From positions 1 to 17,319 of the forward strand of contig JBBTYJ010000020.1 in the NCBI GenBank assembly GCA_038061835.1: a stretch of DNA of 17,319 bases. Direction: 5' to 3'. The notes under the pieces are model-generated. The model was not told the origin of the DNA. It worked only from the letters and a program-made list of their open reading frames with translations, and ran no database searches. Position numbers and translations under genes: made by a program. Within the stretch, counting starts at the first letter, position 1. Each line of letters starts with the position of its first letter. Source of the stretch: UBA5004 sp038061835. Lineage in GTDB: Bacteria > Patescibacteriota > Minisyncoccia > Phycocordibacterales > Zambryskibacteraceae. Positions 11,152 through 17,319 of this stretch are shown in pieces.

Positions 11152-12975
11152 TCATCGCGACGAGCGAATCATTTTAAGAAAAATATCCTGGGGAATATGT
11201 ACCTTCCCCCGTTCTTTCATTTTCTTCTTGCCTTTCTTCTGCTTCTCACGAAGCTTCATCTTGCGAGTAATATCTCCGCCATACATGTGTTGAGTGACAT
11301 CTTTCTTCATACCGCTTAAAGTATGAGAAGCGATGATGTGACCCATAACTCTCGCCTGGATTTTTAAAGTAAACATTTGTCTGGGCAATATAGCGGCAAG
11401 TCTTTCCACATCCGACTCACACTCCGTTTCCACTTGCCGACGTGAGATTATTTTAGCAAACGCCGGAACTATCTCATCGGCTATTAAGATATCCAAACGA
11501 GTAACATCTGCCAATTTCTCCCCGGAAAGAGAATATGACATGGAACCAAAACCGGACGTGGCGCCTTTGAGTTTATCGAAAAAACCACGCATCATTTCGC
11601 GTAGCGGCATTTCAAAAGTAAGAGACATGCGATTCTCGCCAAAATCTTTTGTCTCACCTAATTCTGCTTCAAATTCATAAAGCAATTGAATTATCTGACT
11701 GATAAAATCCGGTGGCATAATTATGGCGGCTCTAACCCAAGGTTCCCACACTGAATTTATAAGATAATCTTCTGGGAAAAAGGATGGGGTATATATATTA
11801 CGTTCATCACCGTTTTTATATAAGACCCTGTAAGTAATACTCGGCAGAGTGATAACCAACGGCAAATTAAACTCACGTCTTAATCTTTCGGTAATAATTT
11901 CCAGATGAAGTATGCCAAGAAAACCGGCACGAAAGCCTCGCCCAAGAACTCCAGAAGCCTGCCCGCCTGCGGCATTCAGGCGGGATTCCTCTTCAAAAGA
12001 AAAGGCCGAATCCGACAAACGTAATTTTAAGAGAGCCTGACGCAAAAGAACAAAATCGTCTTGACTTTCCGGATAGATGGAAGCCCACACCACCGGCCGG
12101 GATTTTTCATAACCGGAGAGTGGCGCTGATACATCAAGAAGAGAAGCCACAGTATCTCCCACTGATGCAATACCGGGCTCTTTAATACCGGTCACAATGT
12201 ATCCTATATCACCGGAAGATAGCTGAGAAGCCTCCTTCTCATTTGGAGTAAGAAAGCCAATTTCAAGAGCCTGAAAGGTTCTGTCGGCCACCTTGAACTT
12301 TAATTTATCACCCTTCTTTACCGAACCATTGAAAACGCGCACAAAGACAATTACTCCACGATGATTGGAGTACTTAAAATCAAACACTAGAGATCTGAAG
12401 GTCAGACCTTGGGAATGGGTACTTAAGGTCTGATCTTGATTTGGCGGCGGCATTCTCTTAATAATTTCTTCAAGGAGTTCTTTCACGCCTTCACCCGTCT
12501 TCCCTGATACCAGCAAAATGTCACCCTGATTAATTTTAAGCAGTCTCGAAATCTCATTCCTTACATCTGCAATACGAGCCAGAGGAGAATCTATTTTGGA
12601 AATAACCGGAACAATCTCAAGTCCGGCAGATTTGGCCATCTCCAAAGTAGTTAATGTTTGGGCCTGTATTCCTTGAGTGGCATCTATTAGAAGTATTGAG
12701 CCTTCGACCGCCCGAAGCGCTCTTGAGACTTCGTAAGAAAAATCTATATGTCCGGGAGTATCAATCAAATTCAAAATATACTCTCCATATTGGATCCGCA
12801 CGGGTTGCATTTTTATAGTGATACCGCGCTCACGTTCAAGTTCCATGGAATCAAGAACCTGTTCACGCATCTCTCGCCTTTCTATTGTCCCGGTTAATTC
12901 GAGTATACGGTCTGCCAAAGTAGACTTACCGTGATCAATATGAGCAATGATAGAAAAATTCCTGATTTTGTCCAT
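11152..12975 (-). CDS. lepA: Elongation factor 4 (LepA), ribosome back-translocase GTPase
   Basis: The 607-residue protein matches LepA from end to end. The G1 loop AHIDHGKS is at 11-18, the ERGITI switch at 49-54 and DTPGH at 72-76. The C-terminal block near VHIPQDIFLKMI and the basic RKMKLREKQKKGKKKMKE segment are LepA-specific. LepA binds stalled or initiating ribosomes and moves tRNAs backward. The G4 motif, usually NKID, reads S126-K-I-D here. Residues 331-339 (SRLNAAGGQ) are an extra segment encoded by a GC-rich palindrome, just before the conserved GVLGRGFRAGFLGILHLEI. The ATG at 12975 is chosen because LepA proteins begin at MDKIRNFSIIAH. A TATAAT sits 4 bases upstream of it. It follows murJ by 19 bases. 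Confidence 0.97.
   Translation of the reverse strand: MDKIRNFSIIAHIDHGKSTLADRILELTGTIERREMREQVLDSMELERERGITIKMQPVRIQYGEYILNLIDTPGHIDFSYEVSRALRAVEGSILLIDATQGIQAQTLTTLEMAKSAGLEIVPVISKIDSPLARIADVRNEISRLLKINQGDILLVSGKTGEGVKELLEEIIKRMPPPNQDQTLSTHSQGLTFRSLVFDFKYSNHRGVIVFVRVFNGSVKKGDKLKFKVADRTFQALEIGFLTPNEKEASQLSSGDIGYIVTGIKEPGIASVGDTVASLLDVSAPLSGYEKSRPVVWASIYPESQDDFVLLRQALLKLRLSDSAFSFEEESRLNAAGGQASGVLGRGFRAGFLGILHLEIITERLRREFNLPLVITLPSITYRVLYKNGDERNIYTPSFFPEDYLINSVWEPWVRAAIIMPPDFISQIIQLLYEFEAELGETKDFGENRMSLTFEMPLREMMRGFFDKLKGATSGFGSMSYSLSGEKLADVTRLDILIADEIVPAFAKIISRRQVETECESDVERLAAILPRQMFTLKIQARVMGHIIASHTLSGMKKDVTQHMYGGDITRKMKLREKQKKGKKKMKERGKVHIPQDIFLKMIRSSR
11962..11984. repeat. Palindromic insert within lepA, in frame
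   Basis: CCCGCCTG (11962-11969) and CAGGCGGG (11977-11984) form a perfect 8-bp stem with a 7-base loop. The 11 bases GCCTGCCCGCC (11957-11967) also occur in rnpB at 17132-17142. The insert adds about nine residues between FEEE and the conserved SGVLGRGF, a position where LepA proteins normally have no such extra segment. Confidence 0.75.
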
Positions 12976-12979
12976 ATGA

Positions 12980-12985
12980 ATTATA
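12980..12985 (-). promoter_or_regulatory. -10 box of lepA
   Basis: A perfect TATAAT on the - strand ends 4 bases before the lepA ATG, between the murJ stop and lepA. No clear -35 or TG extension is present. It would allow lepA to be transcribed separately from murJ as a leaderless mRNA. Confidence 0.4.
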
Positions 12986-12994
12986 GGACCAACC

Positions 12995-14671
12995 TTACAC
13001 GATTTCTGGATCAGCGGCAATTACTTTTGTCTTCCAGAACTTGCCATGTATTACGTTCCAAATTTCGGAAAGTTCCCTGCTCTTCAAGATAAAAAGAATG
13101 AGAATACCCGCGCCAATCGCCATAATACCAGAGAGACAACCCTGTAAGAAAATACCAAACAGAGAAGAAATATCGATTAGTCTTGCAAAGATGTTAAGCC
13201 CGATATAAGCGACTGCGCCCATAATTATAGAAACCCCTAAACATTCAAAAACAATCTTGGCAGTGCCGCGCGAAAATCCCCTAAATAATCTTTCAAACGC
13301 CAGCCAGTGAATGAAACCGTTTATGATTGTGGCAAACGAAAATCCGAGCGGAAGCATGAGAACGGCCGTATCTGATAAATCTTCCACTTTCAAGAGTGCG
13401 CTAATAAAGTAGCGAAAATCTTCTGATAGATAAAAGACGTGAACCAGACCCCACGTACTTGCGAGTAAAATAAAAGTTGAAACGAGATTGATAACAAATG
13501 GTGTTCTGGTAAAACCAGCGGAATAAAACCCCCTGATAAATAAAAGTAAAAGACTCTGAAACATCGACGAGAGAGCGAAGAGCGCCAAACTAGCCGCGGT
13601 TAATCTTGTATCATTCCAGTTAAAAAGTCCCGATCCGAGAACCACTCTCACAATTTGCGCGCGCAAAACAATCAAGAGAGCCGATATGGGCAATGACCAG
13701 AAAATAATAAATCGGGCAGTAACCATCATCTGCTCTAGGAAAGCATTTAGATTATTCTCTTTAAAACGTCTGGAGAGAGTCGGAAAGACAGCCAAAGAAT
13801 ATGAGACACCGATAATGGAAAGCGGTACAGACTGAAGATTAAAGGAGAAGGAAAGAATGGAGATAGAACCGACAGACATCAAAGATGCCAAGGAAACCAA
13901 AAAAATCATCGAAAGGGCGCTCATCGATAAAGTCAGCGTGCGAGGCATAGAAATTTTTACCACTCTAGCTATAAGGACAAAATTGAATCTGTAAGAAAAT
14001 CTGGGAAAAAGGCGCTGTTTAACAACAAACGGTATCTGCACCAAAGCATGCAAACTTGCGCCAATAATAACGCCGAGAGCAACCCCCATAACTCCTAAAT
14101 ATGTGGCGATAAAAATAATTCCAACTATAATGCCGGCATTATAGAGAAGAGGGGCAAGAGCGTAGATAGTAAATCGATTATAAGCCTGAACCAAAGAACC
14201 GAGCAGATTCGAAAAACCAAGAATAATCGGCGATAGGAGCAAGATACGGGAGATAAAAATTACCTCAACAAGAGCGGCGTCAGAGAAACCCTTGAATAAT
14301 ATTTTAGAAACAAAAGGCATAAGAATAAAAGCCACGCCAGAAATAACAATAATAAGAATCGAGAAAAAAGAAAAAATATTGTTGATAAATCCTCGCAAAG
14401 CTTCTGATCCGCGACCCTCTTCTTCGATAATGAAAGGGATGAGAACCGATAGCGATACAACCGAAGCCACCGTTACAAAAATAAAATCGGGGATGCGAAA
14501 GGCGGCATAATATATGTCAAGTTCTGCGCCTGCGCCGAAAATATGCGCCAAGAGTCTATCTCGCAGAAAAGCAAGAACTTGAGATAAAAAAGCAAACAAT
14601 CCCAACAAAAGAGCCGCCTGATTAATGGTACTGGTTTCTCTGTAGAGAAAACTGAAGATCTTCCGTACCAT
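12995..14671 (-). CDS. murJ: MurJ-family lipid II flippase (MviN)
   Basis: A 558-residue polytopic membrane protein with about 14 hydrophobic helices, the size and pattern of MurJ in the MOP exporter superfamily. It begins with the QVLAFLRDRLLAHIFGAGAELDIYYAAFRIPDFIF region, which contains the conserved R-x-x-x-L-x-x-x-F-G and F-R-I-P-D features of the family. MurJ flips undecaprenyl-linked lipid II across the inner membrane for wall synthesis. A related polysaccharide flippase role cannot be excluded, but the FRIPD block favours MurJ. It starts 6 bases after the stop of the O-antigen-ligase/TPR gene and lies upstream of lepA, so the three probably form one transcription unit. No ribosome site is apparent, suggesting coupling by reinitiation. 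Confidence 0.9.
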   Translation of the reverse strand: MVRKIFSFLYRETSTINQAALLLGLFAFLSQVLAFLRDRLLAHIFGAGAELDIYYAAFRIPDFIFVTVASVVSLSVLIPFIIEEEGRGSEALRGFINNIFSFFSILIIVISGVAFILMPFVSKILFKGFSDAALVEVIFISRILLLSPIILGFSNLLGSLVQAYNRFTIYALAPLLYNAGIIVGIIFIATYLGVMGVALGVIIGASLHALVQIPFVVKQRLFPRFSYRFNFVLIARVVKISMPRTLTLSMSALSMIFLVSLASLMSVGSISILSFSFNLQSVPLSIIGVSYSLAVFPTLSRRFKENNLNAFLEQMMVTARFIIFWSLPISALLIVLRAQIVRVVLGSGLFNWNDTRLTAASLALFALSSMFQSLLLLFIRGFYSAGFTRTPFVINLVSTFILLASTWGLVHVFYLSEDFRYFISALLKVEDLSDTAVLMLPLGFSFATIINGFIHWLAFERLFRGFSRGTAKIVFECLGVSIIMGAVAYIGLNIFARLIDISSLFGIFLQGCLSGIMAIGAGILILFILKSRELSEIWNVIHGKFWKTKVIAADPEIV

Positions 14672-14677
14672 TGAAAA

Positions 14678-16990
14678 TTAAAGATGACTGGAATTCTTGT
14701 TTAAGAATTCGATCATAGAACGAACCTCTGCACTATCTGGATTGGTAAGTAAGAGCGCCTCAAATTGTGCTCGAGCTTCATCTAATCTTCCGATTTGGAC
14801 TAGAGCTAAACCGAGATAATATTTGGCGTTTGCATAATCAGGTGTTAAGACCAGCGCTTGATTAAAGGCATCAACAGCACCCGTATAATCTTTGTTGGAA
14901 TATTTGAGTAGACCTAATTCGAAATAAATACCAGGATTATTAGGAACTAATGCCGCAAGTCTTTCTGCAGAAGCTATTGCGCCAGACGTATTTCCTGCCT
15001 GAATTTCTAATCGCGCAAGCATTAAATAAGCATTGGCATAATCTTCTTTCAAAGCAAGCGCTCGTCTAATAAAAGAACGGGCAGCATTTATATCGCCATG
15101 ATTAATTTCAAGATTGGCAAACAGGAGAGGCACTTCAGGGTTAGTGGGATTCTTTAAACGTGCCTCGGAGAAAGCAAGTTGGGCATTTTCATATGCTCCG
15201 TCAATAGAAAGTGGTGGAGGAACAATAGCGCTATAGACCATTCCTAAAGCAATCCAATTATCATAACCATTCGGATTAAGATCAACGGCATATTTTGCCG
15301 AACCGATACTCTTCTTCAAAGAATCCTCAAATATTGCCTTGTTTTCCGTTGGTATACCGGTCGTCGCAGAAGCCGCAACCTGAGCTTTAGTAAAATAGAG
15401 ACGCGAAAGCGCAACATAGTATCTGTCTAGTGGAGAAAACTTGATGGCCTTATGAAGCCGATCTTCTATTTCTACAAGAGATGTATCGGCGTTATTTGAG
15501 AGATCAATAGCTTTCTTAAAATAAAAAACTGAAATTGTTCTATTCGCTCCAGTCCAACCTAAAAATAATGCGCCCAACACAATAAGCGCAATTAGAATGA
15601 TAGAGACGAAACGCGTCTGTACAGGATGATTAACAACAATGACACGACAAGGAACAACACCGGTTTTTACACACACCGCTAGGAACATTCCGGTAAAAAT
15701 AAAAGTAAGTATCAATATTGTGATTGACGGAGTATAAAGAAAACAAGACAGCCACAGCAATATAGTAAGCAGAAGTGTGGAAATCAGTATAAAACGTTCA
15801 TTCCTAGATTCTGGTAAGCGAGACAACGCTCTTGCCATTAATAAAACTAGAAGTGCAAAAAATATTATCCATAAAACAGAACCCAGAAGACCGGTGGTGG
15901 CGATTTGTGTCGGTATGAATCCCACGCCAAAAGGAAAGGATGTCGCCCAGAAGGGAGTGGTGTTTACATCAATAGATTTATAAACAAGCCAATCTTGCCC
16001 AAAAGTATTTGGTCCAGATCCAAGCAGTCCATCTTGAGAAAGCACGGCTTTTGACACATTCAAGGTGGCAGACAACGAAGGACGAACATCAATATTCTGT
16101 ACACCGGAAACTTTTGATATAACATCGCCAAGTGTGCCTTGGGTTTTGGATACAGTTGGATTAATCAGAAAAACCAGAGATATTACACCAAGAATAATCG
16201 GTAGAAATGTAGGTCTCAAAAACAAACGATTCGACGCAGTAGATAAATTTGAGGCTGTACTAAAAAAATGTTTTTCTATTTTAGAAAAATAGAAAAAGAG
16301 AAAAATAGACGCCAATAATGTAAGTATAAATGTTATTAAGAAATTCAAAATAATCGACAAAATTACCCCAAACGCAAAAGCAACATAACCAATGATTCGA
16401 AAGGAAGATTTCATCGTCACCATACCAAGCACTAACGCCGTAATTGTGGAAAATAGACCAAAAGAGATTGCCAAATCGGTCCAATTACCTAAGGGATTAC
16501 CTGCTTTGCCCACAAAGTTTCCCAAAACTAATATGTCACCGCCAAAAATAATTTTGATACTTGTAAAAAGAATTATCATTGAGATAGAAACAAAGAAAAC
16601 ACCCAGAGCTTGAAGAATTCTTGAAGTATTAGAAAATATCATAATTGAGAGTACCAAGGCAATAGACCCAAAGAGCATAAAACCAAAAGTTCCGACCTCG
16701 AAGTTGTAACCCAGTAGCGACAACGAAGATGGTGTGCTTAAGACGGCCGACAAAGCATAAACCAGAGGCAAGAGAACAACTGTAAGAATAAGCGGGTGCC
16801 AAGGAAGATTCAGCTTTCCTTCCTGCCAGATTTCAAAAAGAAAAACCAACACTACGACACTCATGCCAAATGAAAAGAGCGCTGACTTGGCCACTTCCAA
16901 ATTAAGAGATCCTCCCGGAATAAAAAAAATTGGTAAGAGAAACAGAAGCGCGAGAATGACAAGGAAACTGGTTTTGTGAGTTTGTGGCAT
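14678..16990 (-). CDS. O-antigen ligase/polymerase-like membrane protein with C-terminal TPR repeats
   Basis: A 770-residue fusion. The N-terminal part (to about residue 480) has 10-12 transmembrane helices and a large external loop containing LGSGPNTFGQDWLVYKS, as in the Wzy/WaaL O-antigen ligase superfamily. The rest is outside the membrane and built of tetratricopeptide repeats (about 500-765), for example NPGIYFELGLLKYSNKDYT, followed by DYANAKYYLGLALVQIGRLDEA. WaaL-type enzymes join or polymerise lipid-linked glycans at the outer face, and the TPRs probably bind a partner. The ATG at 16990 is chosen because it starts directly before the first helix (MPQTHKTSFLVILALLFLLP). Upstream in-frame starts run into rnpB. 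Being next to murJ suggests a surface-glycan role, which is an inference. Confidence 0.85.
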   Translation of the reverse strand: MPQTHKTSFLVILALLFLLPIFFIPGGSLNLEVAKSALFSFGMSVVVLVFLFEIWQEGKLNLPWHPLILTVVLLPLVYALSAVLSTPSSLSLLGYNFEVGTFGFMLFGSIALVLSIMIFSNTSRILQALGVFFVSISMIILFTSIKIIFGGDILVLGNFVGKAGNPLGNWTDLAISFGLFSTITALVLGMVTMKSSFRIIGYVAFAFGVILSIILNFLITFILTLLASIFLFFYFSKIEKHFFSTASNLSTASNRLFLRPTFLPIILGVISLVFLINPTVSKTQGTLGDVISKVSGVQNIDVRPSLSATLNVSKAVLSQDGLLGSGPNTFGQDWLVYKSIDVNTTPFWATSFPFGVGFIPTQIATTGLLGSVLWIIFFALLVLLMARALSRLPESRNERFILISTLLLTILLWLSCFLYTPSITILILTFIFTGMFLAVCVKTGVVPCRVIVVNHPVQTRFVSIILIALIVLGALFLGWTGANRTISVFYFKKAIDLSNNADTSLVEIEDRLHKAIKFSPLDRYYVALSRLYFTKAQVAASATTGIPTENKAIFEDSLKKSIGSAKYAVDLNPNGYDNWIALGMVYSAIVPPPLSIDGAYENAQLAFSEARLKNPTNPEVPLLFANLEINHGDINAARSFIRRALALKEDYANAYLMLARLEIQAGNTSGAIASAERLAALVPNNPGIYFELGLLKYSNKDYTGAVDAFNQALVLTPDYANAKYYLGLALVQIGRLDEARAQFEALLLTNPDSAEVRSMIEFLNKNSSHL

Positions 16991-17084
16991 TTGTATAAAA
17001 TAATTGATAATTAATAATAGACACATTCTAACACAACACAAAACACCCTTAAGGGCGCTTCGTGGGTACCTATAAGCCGAATTC

Positions 17085-17115
17085 TGTCCTCCTTCGCCAA
17101 GGCTACGGATGGACA
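17085..17115. repeat. Palindrome in the P19 region of rnpB, near the 3' signature
   Basis: TGTCC...GGACA arms (17085-17089/17111-17115), with inner CC/GG pairs and the CCTT/AAGG hairpin, form a long imperfect stem adjacent to the conserved ACAGAA. It may be the native P19 helix or a repeat that has replaced it. Confidence 0.45.
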
Positions 17116-17131
17116 AGTATCCTCTAAGGAC

Positions 17132-17162
17132 GCCTGCCCGCCGAAACTTTAGTGTAGGCGGG
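17132..17162. repeat. GC-rich palindromic repeat inserted in rnpB
   Basis: CCCGCC (17137-17142) and GGCGGG (17157-17162) pair around a 14-base loop that itself can pair ACT/AGT. The segment aligns to 410-440 (23 of 31 identical) and shares GCCTGCCCGCC with lepA 11957-11967. It lies in the variable P19 region, where it would extend as a separate hairpin without disturbing the catalytic core. Confidence 0.65.
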
Positions 17163-17319
17163 ATAGTTATTTATCTGTGATTGCAATCACTTACAATCTA
17201 TAGCGGCACTTCCCTTCCAGTTTGAAAAACTGTGAAAGGACACGGCCTTGCATTCAGGTAAGGATTTTGCCGTTTCAGCCGGACTTAACCGGGTCGTTTC
17301 TGCTCGCACCTCTAGGATT

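Larger units (their letters stand above)
17060..17319 (-). ncRNA. rnpB: RNase P RNA (rnpB), 3' part, cut by the window edge
   Basis: Read on the - strand, the conserved 3' signature ACAGAATTCGGCTTAT matches the bacterial ACAGAACCCGGCTTAT. Upstream are AGATAAATAACTATCC (versus AGATGAATGACTGTCC in E. coli) and GAAACGGCAAAATCC followed by GAATGCAAGGCC, corresponding to the GGTAAAC...GCAAGGCC core. The 5' half with the GAGGAAAGTCC signature lies beyond the right edge. The 3' end is approximate because P1 cannot be paired without the 5' strand. RNase P cleaves tRNA 5' leaders. The P19 region, short in E. coli, is expanded to about 70 bases by two GC-rich palindromes. Confidence 0.88.

Noticed and set aside
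16991..17116. N-terminal extension of the O-antigen-ligase-like protein
   Set aside because: The extension has no homologous character, and its first part lies in rnpB. The membrane protein begins naturally at 16990.

Overview
The window looks like a chromosomal fragment from a candidate phyla radiation (Patescibacteria) bacterium, most likely of the Parcubacteria/Paceibacteria type. This is inferred from the gene set and style, not from a marker tree. The genes are small and tightly packed. The housekeeping proteins are short, with a valyl-tRNA synthetase lacking the usual C-terminal extension. A MurJ flippase sits beside an O-antigen-ligase/TPR fusion and LepA. Tiny one- or two-helix membrane proteins and a large DUF11 surface protein with a peptidoglycan-binding-like domain are present. 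TGA is used as a stop (valS, lepA), so the TGA-as-glycine code of Gracilibacteria/Absconditabacteria is not used. Many start codons lie only 4-13 bases after a -10 box, often an extended TGnTATAAT, which points to leaderless or near-leaderless mRNAs. Shine-Dalgarno sequences are obvious for only two genes.

Layout, left to right. (1) 1-501: a tRNA-Glu cut two bases short by the window edge, twin hairpins, a small GIY-YIG nuclease gene, and an exact 15-base copy of the tRNA 3' end 430 bases downstream. Together these look like a minimal tRNA-targeted insertion. (2) 561-2529, + strand: a HIT-family hydrolase, a 60-aa membrane protein with its own terminator, and tsaD. (3) 2519-6126, - strand: a lipoprotein of unknown family, then a 974-aa surface protein converging on tsaD. 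(4) 6127-6451: an AT-rich divergent intergenic region. (5) 6452-9770, + strand: valS and a PrsW-like protease overlapping by ATGA, then an Hsp20 chaperone whose stop codon touches a convergent tRNA-Arg. (6) 9843-10343: a terminator and promoter, a 75-bp inverted-repeat element inserted at the first codons of a small membrane-protein gene, and tRNA-Phe. (7) 10348-11132: a glutaredoxin and an FtsB/DivIC-like protein (- strand) and a divergent 36-aa membrane protein (+). (8) 11152-16990, - strand: a cluster of O-antigen-ligase/TPR protein, murJ and lepA. (9) 17060-17319, - strand: the 3' part of the RNase P RNA.

Functionally, the window mixes translation genes (three tRNAs, valS, lepA, tsaD, rnpB) with envelope genes (murJ, ligase/TPR protein, FtsB-like protein, surface protein, lipoprotein). 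The most unusual layer is short palindromic DNA. GC-rich CCCGCC...GGCGGG hairpins lie in frame inside valS and lepA, inside the P19 region of rnpB, and in the tail of the GIY-YIG unit. A separate MITE-like element with 12-bp terminal inverted repeats and a 6-bp target duplication has split a promoter from its gene. These suggest active small non-autonomous mobile elements in a streamlined genome.
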